64,000 nt of DNA from Taklimakanibacter sp049323275 (GTDB lineage Bacteria; Pseudomonadota; Alphaproteobacteria; Rhizobiales; Aestuariivirgaceae), in contig JBMOOM010000112.1 of assembly GCA_049323275.1 (NCBI GenBank), positions 62,001 to 126,000 on the forward strand, read 5' to 3'. Position 1 is the stretch's first letter, and each line of letters starts with the position of its first letter. The translations under genes and the position numbers were made by a program. This document shows, piece after piece, positions 47,276-54,778 of this stretch. The notes below the pieces were generated by a model. That model had not been told where the DNA came from and made no database searches. It saw nothing but the letters and a program-made list of their open reading frames with translations.

Positions 47276-48250
47276 ATGGAGAACATCTTGACCGCGAAAC
47301 CCGATCTCGGCGCCCTGTTCGGCGCCGCCCCCGAGACCGCCACTTTCCTCGGCCTCGAGGCCTGCGCCGATCTCGACACGCTGGCGGCGCCCGTCGCCCT
47401 CATCGGCGCGCCCTGCGCCACGCCCTATGCTTCCGTCGGCGCCTATTGCCGCAACGCGCCCGAGGCGCTGCGCCGCGCCACCGGTGCGCTGACGGCCAAT
47501 GTCGACCGTCACGATTTCGACCATGGCGGGCCGGTCTTTCCCGCGCCGCATCTGCGTCCGGTCGATTGCGGCGACCTGCCCTTCGATGAAGCCGATGCCG
47601 CCGGCAATCGCCGCCGCATCGCCGAGGCCGTGACCAAGGTGGTGAAGCGCGGGGCGGTGCCGGTGCTCATCGGCGGCGATGATTCCATTCCGATCGCGAT
47701 GCTGGAAGCGATGGGCGCCTCGGCGAGGGAGCGGAAATTCACGATCCTGCAGATCGATGCCCATATCGACTGGCGCGACATCCATATGGGCGAGCGCCTC
47801 GGCCTGTCGTCGACCATGCGCCGGGCCTCGGAAATGGCGCATGTCGAGCGGATCATCCAGGTGGGCGCCCGCGGCATCGGCTCGGCCGCCACCAGCGACT
47901 ATGCCGACGCGCTCGCCTGGGGCGTCAAATTCGTGACCGCGCACGACCTTCACCGGCAGGGCGTCGGCGCCGTCCTCGACCTCATTCCGGAAGGCAGCAG
48001 CATCATCGTCTGCATCGATGCCGATGCGCTCGACCCGGCGCTGGTGCCGGGCGTCATCGGCCGGGCGCCGGGAGGGCTGAGCTACTATCAGGTGGCCGAT
48101 CTCATCAAAGGCGCGGCCCGGCGGGGACGCATCGCCGCCATGGACTTCGTCGAGTTCATGCCGGAGCGCGATGTCGATGGCATCGGCGCGCTCACCTTCG
48201 CCCGCCTGATCACGACGGCGCTCGGCGTGCTCGTCCGCCAGGCCGCCTGA
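47276..48250 (+). CDS. Ureohydrolase (agmatinase/arginase family) with an altered metal motif
   Basis: 324 residues. The family blocks are all found: VLIGGDDSIPIAML, LQIDAHIDWRD, and CIDADALDPALVPGV. The first normally reads GGDHS, with the histidine binding one of the two manganese ions; here it is aspartate. The other ligands are intact. It may hydrolyse a guanidino compound to urea and an amine (agmatine, guanidinobutyrate or similar). Gene order with the basic amino acid importer supports this. A subfamily with Asp at this place may exist, so loss of activity should not be assumed. Confidence 0.85.
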   Translation: MENILTAKPDLGALFGAAPETATFLGLEACADLDTLAAPVALIGAPCATPYASVGAYCRNAPEALRRATGALTANVDRHDFDHGGPVFPAPHLRPVDCGDLPFDEADAAGNRRRIAEAVTKVVKRGAVPVLIGGDDSIPIAMLEAMGASARERKFTILQIDAHIDWRDIHMGERLGLSSTMRRASEMAHVERIIQVGARGIGSAATSDYADALAWGVKFVTAHDLHRQGVGAVLDLIPEGSSIIVCIDADALDPALVPGVIGRAPGGLSYYQVADLIKGAARRGRIAAMDFVEFMPERDVDGIGALTFARLITTALGVLVRQAA

Positions 48251-48269
48251 TCACATATACGCCTATGCG

Positions 48270-49373
48270 CTATCCCGCTTTCGCGAGCCTTACCGGTTCC
48301 GCGTCATAGACATGGCCGAAGCGGTTGGCGAGGAAGTCGGCGAGCGCCACTTCCTCCTGCCGCACGAAACCTTGCCGGCGCAATTTGCCGTGGCTGAGAA
48401 GATCGAGGAGCGTGCAGATGCCGGCGGCGGTGGTGATCTGGATGGCGCTCATCTCTTCGCCGGCGACCGTGCCGGCATAGACTTTCCGCGCATAGGTCTC
48501 CTGCAGATAGCGCCCGTCCTTCCAGCCGCAGACGGTGACGAAGATGACCACGACATCCTGCATCGTGGCGGGCAGCGCGTTCTCGAAGATGTCCTTCAGC
48601 ACGTCGCGGCGGTTCCTGAGATTGAGGTCGTTCAGCAGCGCCTTCATGATCGCCTGATGACCCGGATAGCGGATGGTGCGGTAGTTCATGGTGCGCACCC
48701 GGCCTTCCAGCGTCTTGGCCAGCGTGCCGAGGCCGCCCGATGTGTTGAAGGCTTCATAGGTGATGCCGTCGAGCGAGAACTCCTCGCGCTCCTCCATGGC
48801 CGGCATCGTCACCAGCTTGCCTTCGACGATCGCCTCGCAGGGCTCGATATATTCGTTGATGAGCCCGTCGGTGCTCCAGGTCAGATTGTAGTTGAGGGCG
48901 TTGGAGGGATATTGCGGAAGTGCGCCGACGCGCATGCGCACGCTGTCGAGCGTGTCGAAATGGCGGGTGAGATCATGGGCGACGATCGAGATGAAACCCG
49001 GCGCCAGGCCGCATTGCGGGATGAGGGCCGTCTTCGCGTCTGCGGCGATCGCCTCGACCCTGCGGGTGGTGGCGACATCCTCGGTCAGATCGAAATAATG
49101 CACCTGTGACTTCGCCGCGACCTCGGCGATCCTCCCGGTGAGATGAAAGGGCGCGGCGGAGAGGACCGCATAGCGGCCGGCGAGCAGGCGGCCGAGCGCG
49201 TCGGTGTCGGTGATGTCCACGCCCGCCGTCGCGATGGCGCGATGCGGCGTGAGGGCGGCCAGCTGGGTTTCGCTGCGGTCGGCGACGGTGATGCGATAGC
49301 TGCCGCTCGCCGCCAGCATGCGGGCGATGGCGCCGCCGATCTTGCCGGCGCCCATGACCACGATGTCTTTCAT
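48270..49373 (-). CDS. Saccharopine dehydrogenase-family oxidoreductase
   Basis: 367 residues. The Rossmann start is VVMGAGKIGGAIARMLAASG; the C-terminal domain includes IPQCGLAPGFISIVAHDL and NTSGGLGTLAKTLEGRVRTMNYRTIRYPGH, as in lysine 6-dehydrogenase and saccharopine reductase relatives. It would act on the epsilon-amino group of lysine or a related amino acid. AGGAGG precedes the ATG. Divergent from an Lrp-type gene, a common arrangement for amino acid catabolic enzymes with a local regulator. Confidence 0.85.
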   Translation of the reverse strand: MKDIVVMGAGKIGGAIARMLAASGSYRITVADRSETQLAALTPHRAIATAGVDITDTDALGRLLAGRYAVLSAAPFHLTGRIAEVAAKSQVHYFDLTEDVATTRRVEAIAADAKTALIPQCGLAPGFISIVAHDLTRHFDTLDSVRMRVGALPQYPSNALNYNLTWSTDGLINEYIEPCEAIVEGKLVTMPAMEEREEFSLDGITYEAFNTSGGLGTLAKTLEGRVRTMNYRTIRYPGHQAIMKALLNDLNLRNRRDVLKDIFENALPATMQDVVVIFVTVCGWKDGRYLQETYARKVYAGTVAGEEMSAIQITTAAGICTLLDLLSHGKLRRQGFVRQEEVALADFLANRFGHVYDAEPVRLAKAG

Positions 49374-49383
49374 GGCGTGACCT

Positions 49384-49405
49384 CCTGATGTTTCCTGACA
49401 TCAGG
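49384..49405. promoter_or_regulatory. Inverted repeat at the saccharopine-dehydrogenase-family gene start
   Basis: CCTGATGT (49384-49391) and ACATCAGG (49398-49405) are perfect reverse complements with a six-base spacer. It lies just before the minus-strand ATG and partly covers the ribosome site, so binding or folding here could control translation or transcription. Confidence 0.45.
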
Positions 49406-49437
49406 ATGCTGATCGTGCCTTTCGATTCCTAGTGGCG

Positions 49438-49461
49438 ATTTATCCAGATTGCAGTATAAAT
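49438..49461. promoter_or_regulatory. Candidate Lrp-type operator
   Basis: ATTTAT (49438-49443) and ATAAAT (49456-49461) flank a 12-base centre in the AT-rich gap between the divergent dehydrogenase and regulator genes. Size, symmetry and position match Lrp/AsnC sites, which usually serve both autoregulation and control of the neighbour. Confidence 0.5.
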
Positions 49462-49491
49462 TTTGGCATATCGCCGAAGGCATTCGACAAA

Positions 49492-49923
49492 ATGCAGATC
49501 ACGGACAAGGATCGGAAATTGCTGGCGTTGCTGGGTGAGGATGCCCGCATGCCGGTCGCCACGCTCGCCCGCGAGCTCGGCCTGTCGCGCACCACCGTCC
49601 AGGCCCGGATCGAGCGGCTGGAGCAGCAGGGCGTCATTTCAGGCTATGGCGTGCGGCTGTCGGACGCCTATCAAAGCGATCTCATCCGCGCCCATGTGCT
49701 GATCACCATCGCGCCCAAGTCGCTGTCGGCGGTGACGGCCGACCTCAATGCGATCCATGAGGTGACGCAGCTCTATTCGGTCAACGGACCCTATGACCTG
49801 ATCGCCATCATCGCCGCGCCCTCGATCGCCGATCTCGACCGGCTGATCGACCATATCGGCGAGACGGAGGGAGTCGAGCGCACGCTGTCGTCGATCATTC
49901 TTTCAACCCGCATCTCCCGGTGA
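49492..49923 (+). CDS. Lrp/AsnC-family transcriptional regulator
   Basis: 143 residues from the ATG at 49492. The helix-turn-helix is DARMPVATLARELGLSRTTVQARIERLEQQGVI-like at residues about 16-48, followed by the RAM (ligand-binding) domain with VNGPYDLIAIIAAPS. A GTG at 49432 would add 20 residues, but those overlap the proposed operator and are not typical. It probably responds to lysine or another amino acid and controls the divergent dehydrogenase gene. It converges on folD. Confidence 0.9.
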   Translation: MQITDKDRKLLALLGEDARMPVATLARELGLSRTTVQARIERLEQQGVISGYGVRLSDAYQSDLIRAHVLITIAPKSLSAVTADLNAIHEVTQLYSVNGPYDLIAIIAAPSIADLDRLIDHIGETEGVERTLSSIILSTRISR

Positions 49924-49929
49924 ACGAAC

Positions 49930-50811
49930 TCACATTTCCGGAACGGGCAGAGACTTCTGCGCGCAGGCGGCGCGCACCGTATTGTGCAGCAGGCAGGCGA
50001 TGGTCATCGGGCCGACGCCGCCGGGCACCGGGGTGATCGAGCCCGCCACAGGTGAGCAGGACGCATAGTCGCAATCGCCGACGAGCTTGCCCTTGCCGCC
50101 ACGCTCGATGCGGTTGATGCCGACATCGATGACGCAGGCGCCCGGCTTGATCCAGTCGCCCTTGACCATTTCCGGGCGGCCGACCGCGGCGATGACGAGA
50201 TCGGCAGTCCGCACCACGCCGGGAAGATCCCTGGTCTTCGAATGGGCGATGGTGACGGTGCAGTTCTCCTGCAGCAGCAGCTGCGCCACCGGCTTGCCGA
50301 CGATGTTGGAGCGGCCGATGACGACGGCGTGGAGGCCTTCGAGCTTGCCGAGCGCGTCCTTGGCCAGCATTACCGAGCCGACCGGGGTGCAGGCGACGAG
50401 CGAGTCCTGGCCGGTGGCGAGCTTGCCGGCATTTACCACATGGAAGCCGTCGACATCCTTGGCCGGGTTGATGGCGTTGAGCACCTTGGTCGAATCGATC
50501 TGCTTGGGCAGCGGCAGCTGCACCAGGATGCCATGCACGGCGGGATCGTTGTTGAGCTTGTCGACCAGCGCCAGGAGGTCCTTCTCCGAGGTCGACGCGT
50601 CGAGCCGGTGCTCCCAGGAATTCATGCCGACCTCGACCGTCTGCTTGGCCTTGTTGGCGACATAGACCTTGCTCGCCGGGTCCTCGCCGACCAGCACCAC
50701 CGCGAGGCCGGGCTTCAGCCCATGCTTGGTCTCGAGCTCCTTCACGGCCTTGGCGATGCGGGCGCGCAGTCCCTCGGCATAGGCTTTTCCGTCGATCACT
50801 TTGGCGGTCAT
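49930..50811 (-). CDS. folD: Bifunctional methylenetetrahydrofolate dehydrogenase / cyclohydrolase
   Basis: 293 residues. Conserved parts are VVLVGEDPASKVYVANK (active-site Tyr and Lys), ILVQLPLPKQID, VIGRSNIVGKPVAQLL (NADP site) and ITPVPGGVGPMTIACLL. Interconverts methylene-, methenyl- and formyl-tetrahydrofolate. Overlaps the upstream DUF167 gene by ATGA. Last gene of a three-gene operon. Confidence 0.96.
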   Translation of the reverse strand: MTAKVIDGKAYAEGLRARIAKAVKELETKHGLKPGLAVVLVGEDPASKVYVANKAKQTVEVGMNSWEHRLDASTSEKDLLALVDKLNNDPAVHGILVQLPLPKQIDSTKVLNAINPAKDVDGFHVVNAGKLATGQDSLVACTPVGSVMLAKDALGKLEGLHAVVIGRSNIVGKPVAQLLLQENCTVTIAHSKTRDLPGVVRTADLVIAAVGRPEMVKGDWIKPGACVIDVGINRIERGGKGKLVGDCDYASCSPVAGSITPVPGGVGPMTIACLLHNTVRAACAQKSLPVPEM

Positions 50812-51134
50812 GATGTCTGATCCTGAATGAACTGGCCGAGCGTCTGCTCGATGGCGGTGGGATTTCCGGCGATGTGAACCGTCTTCAGACGGCTCGTCTC
50901 GCCGGCGGTGAAGCTGAAAGCCTTGCGCGGCAGGCCGAGGGCGTCGGCCAGGAGGTCGATAACCGCTTCGTTGGCCTTACCCTTTTCCGGTTGCGCCGTG
51001 ACTTTAATCTGAAGCGACACTTTGCCGTCCGCGCCCTGGAACAGCCCGGCAATTTCGGGCCGGGCCGCCTTGGGCGTCACGCGGAGGTAGAGGGAGCCGC
51101 CGCGGGCGTCGGGTTTGAAAGGCAGCAGGCTCAA
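50808..51134 (-). CDS. DUF167 (YggU) family protein
   Basis: 108 residues. SLYLRVTPKAARPEIAGLF, KVSLQIKVTAQPEKGKANEAVIDLLADALGLPRKAFSFTAGETSRLKTVHI-like blocks define the family; function is unknown although the YggT-YggU-FolD order is widely conserved in alphaproteobacteria. Its ends overlap both neighbours by four bases. Confidence 0.92.
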   Translation of the reverse strand: MSLLPFKPDARGGSLYLRVTPKAARPEIAGLFQGADGKVSLQIKVTAQPEKGKANEAVIDLLADALGLPRKAFSFTAGETSRLKTVHIAGNPTAIEQTLGQFIQDQTS

Positions 51135-51418
51135 AACAGGCGGATACCGTAATAGATGACCAGGTAGCGGATGAACTGGAGCGCGATGAGGGCCACAAGC
51201 GGCGACAGGTCGATGCCGCCCAGGTCAGGCAGGAACCGTCTGATCGGGCCCAGGACAGGTTCGGTCAGCCGATAGAGGGCGTAGCGGATCTGACGGACAA
51301 TATCGTTATGGCCATTTATGATGTTGAAGCCAATCAGCCAGCTCATCACCACCGCAGCGATCAGGATCCAGAAATAGATGTCGAGGATGGTGACGATAAG
51401 CCACAAAACGGGGTGCAT
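51131..51418 (-). CDS. YggT family membrane protein
   Basis: 95 residues with two membrane spans (about 5-27 and 68-92) around the conserved loop YALYRLTEPVLGPIRRFLPDLGGIDLSPLVA-like segment. Relatives are linked to osmotic tolerance and envelope or division processes, but the exact role is not known. First gene of the operon with DUF167 and folD. Confidence 0.92.
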   Translation of the reverse strand: MHPVLWLIVTILDIYFWILIAAVVMSWLIGFNIINGHNDIVRQIRYALYRLTEPVLGPIRRFLPDLGGIDLSPLVALIALQFIRYLVIYYGIRLF

Positions 51419-51450
51419 GCTGAATTCCTGAGCGCGAGGGACCTGGGGCA

Positions 51451-51479
51451 GATGTAAAGGGCCTCACCTTCCCGTGCAA
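51451..51479 (-). promoter_or_regulatory. Promoter of the yggT-DUF167-folD operon
   Basis: On the minus strand, TTGCAC (51479-51474) and TACATC (51456-51451) are 17 bases apart, about 30 bases before the yggT ATG. Good sigma-70 spacing. Confidence 0.55.
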
Positions 51480-51491
51480 GGCGGCGAAAGC

Positions 51492-51520
51492 TTGACAGGC
51501 CGTGCGGCGGACCCTACACA
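51492..51520 (+). promoter_or_regulatory. Promoter of tRNA-Ala
   Basis: A consensus TTGACA (51492-51497), a 17-base spacer and TACACA (51515-51520), ending 16 bases before the tRNA. Confidence 0.7.
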
Positions 51521-51536
51521 GCCCCGTCCTGTGGAA

Positions 51537-51612
51537 GGGGCAGTAGCTCAGTTGGGAGAGCGCGGCGTTCGCAATGCCGAGGTCAGGGGTTCGATCCCCC
51601 TCTGCTCCACCA
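51537..51612 (+). tRNA. tRNA-Ala (anticodon CGC)
   Basis: 76 bases with an encoded CCA. Acceptor stem GGGGCAG/CTGCTCC includes the G3-U70 pair that identifies alanine tRNA. The D arm is GCTC..GAGC, the anticodon arm CGGCG-TTCGCAA-TGCCG gives CGC, and the T arm AGGGG-TTCGATC-CCCCT has the standard loop. It reads GCG codons, which are very frequent in this GC-rich genome. Confidence 0.97.
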
Positions 51613-51825
51613 AGACTTTCCCATATCGTTGAAATCCAACGACTTTTTCTTTCTAGTCAGAAGCGCGGGCGGGTTTCCCATGCGTCATTCGGCGGAGGGA
51701 TGGCCGGCTGGCGCGAGCGTGACCGGCATGGCTACATGGCGGCCTTCGAGCGTGCCCCGGATCTCAGGGACAAATCCGCACGACCTTCGCCAATGCCTCA
51801 CCCCTGAGAATGAGCGCGCGTGAAC
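51613..51825. other. Gene-free stretch after tRNA-Ala
   Basis: 213 bases between the tRNA and a convergent gene. No good open frame, terminator or repeat of the tRNA 3' end was seen. Confidence 0.4.
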
Positions 51826-52173
51826 TCAACCCTCCCCCTTGATCCAGCGCTGGACCCCCGGCGGATATTTGTTGAACAGCCAGCGGGTGAAAAGTCGCGC
51901 CATCTTGTCATTGCCCTTGAGATGCACGGCATGAAAACGCAGCCGCGCATCGGCCTCCACGCAGTAGCGCTGAACGGCCAGGTAAAGCGTGCAGGCGGAG
52001 CCGCAGGTCCCACCAATCCTCACGCTTTCGCCTTTTTGATTCAGCTCCAGGACTCGCTGGTAGTACAGCCGGACGGCTCCGCCCCAATCGTTCCGGATCA
52101 CCACCTCAGCCCGGGCGACCGGCGACGCGGCTGCGAAAGCGGCGGCGAGGACGAGGCTGCGCAGGATTTTCAT
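51826..52173 (-). CDS. Small secreted protein with a ClpP-like serine motif
   Basis: 115 residues. A signal peptide ends near ARA-E (residue 22). The mature part contains VRIGGTCGSACTLYLAV, then YCVEADARLRFHAVHLKG. In larger periplasmic relatives of the ClpP/crotonase fold, the same order (glycine-rich G-x-C-x-S-A-C, then a histidine in L-x-F-H-A) places the catalytic Ser and His. Here the N-terminal part of that fold is short, so it may be a compact member or inactive. Function unknown. Confidence 0.6.
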   Translation of the reverse strand: MKILRSLVLAAAFAAASPVARAEVVIRNDWGGAVRLYYQRVLELNQKGESVRIGGTCGSACTLYLAVQRYCVEADARLRFHAVHLKGNDKMARLFTRWLFNKYPPGVQRWIKGEG

Positions 52174-52369
52174 GCACGGAACTCTTTGCGCGTCTCAACA
52201 CTGTCCTCACCGTGTCGACGAAACTGAAAAGACCGCCCTCTGAGATGATCCTGGCATTCTGATTACCATGCGTCAACGATGTTTCTGTTTCTTCAAAGTA
52301 GTTATGATGCTTGAGGAATCTTGATTGTGTGGCGGGGCTGCCACCGCTGTTGGATTCGGACTCACGGGG

Positions 52370-52800
52370 CTGCCCGGCAATTGTCTTCTGGGAAGGGTGA
52401 TCGAGCAGATCACCGGCCAACCCTATGAAGACTTCGTCCGCCAGGCCATTCTGAAGCTCGCCGGCGCCGACGGCATGACGATTGCCGGAAACCTCAGCGA
52501 CCGCCGGCCGATGGAAGTGGCGTATCATGGCGAACATGCCTATGGCATGAATGTGCGCCCCATGGATTCACATGGCGGATGGATCGGATCGGCGGCCGAC
52601 CTGATCAAATTCGCCCATACGGTCGACGGTATAAGAGAGTGTCGCCGGCACAGGCCTCCCGAACGAGTAGCATTCTCGTGAGGGTGGACGGCGATGTCTG
52701 CTTCGCCGGTCTGGTGAATAGCAGCGCGAACGGACTGGACGAGGCGCTCGGCCCCTCATGCGGGACATCCATGCCGAGGTCAATCGGTTGACGATCGGCG
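52370..52800 (+). pseudogene. Remnant of a serine beta-lactamase-like hydrolase
   Basis: The first frame gives NCLLGRVIEQITGQPYEDFV and later SHGGWIGSAADLIKFAHTVDG, blocks of the class C beta-lactamase/esterase family (COG1680). The frame stops at 52681. The expected next part, LVRVDGDVCFAGLVNSSANGLDEAL, is in a second frame (about 52640-52755) and the end, MRDIHAEVNRL, in a third (from about 52756). The N-terminus with the SxxK nucleophile is missing and a central piece is deleted. Clearly decayed; it is not translated as one protein. Confidence 0.8.
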
Positions 52801-52883
52801 AAGCCTGCCAAAAGCGTCATCAGCGGATAGCCCCGCCTTGCGACTGCCGTTATGATCGGTCCCTTGCAGGGAGAGAAATCCAT

Positions 52884-53897
52884 ATGCTCAATTTCGACGT
52901 CAACCGCTACCTGAAAATCCAAGGGGGCGCGGTCGCGCTCCAGGGGCAGATCCATGACGTGATCGGCCGCCATGTCGCCGACGGTCTCGACAGCGTGTTC
53001 TTTCTCGGCACCGGCGGGGCGGCGATCCTGATGTATCCGGCGGCGGCGCTGCTCGCCCGGCGCTCGCGTCTCCAGGTCATCACCGACAAGTCGGCCGAGC
53101 TCATTCTGACCGATCACCAGGCATTGGGACCGCGCGCGCTGGTGATCATTCCCTCGCTCTCCGGCACCACCAAGGAAAGCATCGCGGCGCTCGACTTCTG
53201 CCGCGCCCGTGGCGCACGCATCATCAGCCTGGTCGGTCATGCCGACTCGCCGCTCGGCAAGGCGGCCGACCACAGCTTCGTCAACTATGCCCAGGACGAC
53301 ACGTCGTCGGAATCCTTCTATGTGCAGAGCCTGCTGATCACCTTGTCGCTGCTCCAGCATCGCGGCGAATCCAGTCTTCATGCCGAAGTGACGCCGGCGC
53401 TCGCGGCCTTGCCAGAGGCGCTGCTCAAGGCGAAGTCCGGCTTCGAGCCGCGCGCCGCCGCGCTAGCCGAACAGCTCAAGGACGAGCCCTATCACGTCAT
53501 CACCGGCGCCGGCTCGGCCTGGCCGGAAGCCTTCTATTACGGCATGTGCATCCTGGAGGAGATGCAGTGGATCCGCACCCGGCCGGTCCATGCCTCGGAC
53601 TTCTTCCATGGCACGCTCGAAGTGGTCGAGAAGGGCGTGAGCGTCATCCTGTTTCACAGCGAGGACGAGTTCCGGCCGCTCGGCGAGCGGGTGGCGGCTT
53701 TCGCTCGGCAATATACGGACAAGCTCACCATCCTCGATCCGCGCGAGGCCGATCTGCCCGGCATCCCGCCGGGGCTCCGGGGGCTTCTGTCGCCGGCCGT
53801 CCTCGCCACGCAGCTCGAGCGCCTTTCCGCCCATCTCGAGCATCTGCGCAATCATCCGCTGACGACACGGCGGTACTACAAGCGCGTCGCTTACTAG
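52884..53897 (+). CDS. frlB: SIS-domain sugar isomerase/deglycase, FrlB (fructoselysine-6-phosphate deglycase) type
   Basis: 337 residues with two SIS domains. The first has VFFLGTGGAAILMYPAAALL and IPSLSGTTKESIAALDFCRARGARIISLVGHADSPLGKAADHSF (sugar-phosphate binding S/T loop), the second ITGAGSAWPEAFYYGMCILEEMQWIRTRPVHASDFFHGTLE, which is close to FrlB. It would split a fructosamine 6-phosphate into glucose 6-phosphate and an amine or amino acid. AGGGAGAG precedes the ATG at 52884. The FrlD-like kinase starts one base after its stop, which strongly supports the call. The exact amino group (lysine, asparagine, others) is unknown. Confidence 0.82.
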   Translation: MLNFDVNRYLKIQGGAVALQGQIHDVIGRHVADGLDSVFFLGTGGAAILMYPAAALLARRSRLQVITDKSAELILTDHQALGPRALVIIPSLSGTTKESIAALDFCRARGARIISLVGHADSPLGKAADHSFVNYAQDDTSSESFYVQSLLITLSLLQHRGESSLHAEVTPALAALPEALLKAKSGFEPRAAALAEQLKDEPYHVITGAGSAWPEAFYYGMCILEEMQWIRTRPVHASDFFHGTLEVVEKGVSVILFHSEDEFRPLGERVAAFARQYTDKLTILDPREADLPGIPPGLRGLLSPAVLATQLERLSAHLEHLRNHPLTTRRYYKRVAY

Positions 53898-53898
53898 G

Positions 53899-54705
53899 GT
53901 GGGCTTCGCCATCGCCACGGTCGGCGACAATTGCATCGACCGCTATCTGCCGCCGATCGATCGCGAACTCGTCGGCGGCAATGCCGTCAATGTCGCGGTG
54001 AACCTGCAACGGCTCGGACATCGAGCCTCCTATTTCGGCGCCGTTGGCGATGATGCGGAGGGCCGGAGGGTTCGGGCGGTGTTGTCGCCCATTGGCGTCG
54101 ATCTGGCTTCCCTCAGAACCGTCGCGGCGGGCCGCACGTCACTCACCGTCATTGCCACCGGCGCCGATGGCGACCGGCATTTCGTCCATGAGGACTTCGG
54201 CGTCTGTCGCGGCTATCGTCCCGATGCCGACGATCTCGCGCGGCTCAAGGCCATGCGGCATGTCCATATCGGCTGGCTCGATGACGAAGGCGCCACCAAG
54301 CGGTCGCTGGCGCAAGCCGGCATCAGCGTCTCGCAGGACCTCTCGGTCAATGCCGAGCCGGCCAGCCTCTCGCCGGCGGACCTGACCATCGCCTTCATGT
54401 CCTGCGACGGCGACGACGCGCAGGCGCATGACCTGGCCCGCGCCGTCTCGGCCCGCGGCGCCCGCCTCGCCGTCATCCTGCGCGGCGCCCGCGGATCGCT
54501 TGCGTGGAATGGGGGCGATGCGTTCGCGGGCGCGGCCCTGCCGGTGTCGGTCTCCGACACGACCGGGGCCGGCGACAGTTTCATCGCCGGCTTTCTCGCG
54601 GCGAATCTCGCCGGCGAGCCCATCGGCGCGTGTCTCGCCCGGGGCCATCGAGAGGCGGCGTCGACCTGCCAGATCCTCGGCGGCTTTGCGCAGGAAGGTA
54701 TCTGA
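53899..54705 (+). CDS. frlD: PfkB-family sugar kinase, FrlD (fructoselysine 6-kinase) type
   Basis: 268 residues from a GTG. The start VGDNCIDRYLPP and GGNAVNVAVNLQRLG match FrlD, which is shorter than most PfkB kinases. The catalytic signature DTTGAGDSFIAGFLAANLAG is near the C-terminus. It should phosphorylate the Amadori compound at C6 with ATP for the deglycase encoded just before. VKGDDG-like anion-hole Gly-Ala-Gly-Asp is intact. The next gene, rpiR, follows after 73 bases holding two operator palindromes. Confidence 0.85.
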   Translation: MGFAIATVGDNCIDRYLPPIDRELVGGNAVNVAVNLQRLGHRASYFGAVGDDAEGRRVRAVLSPIGVDLASLRTVAAGRTSLTVIATGADGDRHFVHEDFGVCRGYRPDADDLARLKAMRHVHIGWLDDEGATKRSLAQAGISVSQDLSVNAEPASLSPADLTIAFMSCDGDDAQAHDLARAVSARGARLAVILRGARGSLAWNGGDAFAGAALPVSVSDTTGAGDSFIAGFLAANLAGEPIGACLARGHREAASTCQILGGFAQEGI

Positions 54706-54731
54706 ACGCGCCGGTTGACAAGCTCCCGGTT

Positions 54732-54746
54732 TGCAAATATTTTGCA
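54732..54746. promoter_or_regulatory. Operator palindrome 1 before rpiR
   Basis: TGCAAA-TAT-TTTGCA is a perfect inverted repeat, 33 bases before the rpiR ATG. Confidence 0.65.
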
Positions 54747-54759
54747 GAAATAATTAACC

Positions 54760-54775
54760 TTGCAAGATTTTGCAA
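54760..54775. promoter_or_regulatory. Operator palindrome 2 before rpiR
   Basis: TTGCAA-GATT-TTGCAA carries two copies of the same half-site as palindrome 1, centred 28-29 bases away, nearly three helical turns. It ends three bases before the rpiR ATG, so binding would block the start region. Confidence 0.6.
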
Positions 54776-54778
54776 AAC

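Noticed and set aside
51537..52883. Possible genomic island inserted at tRNA-Ala
   Set aside because: No integrase gene and no direct repeat of the tRNA 3' end was found in the following 1.3 kb; only the decayed hydrolase hints at rearrangement.
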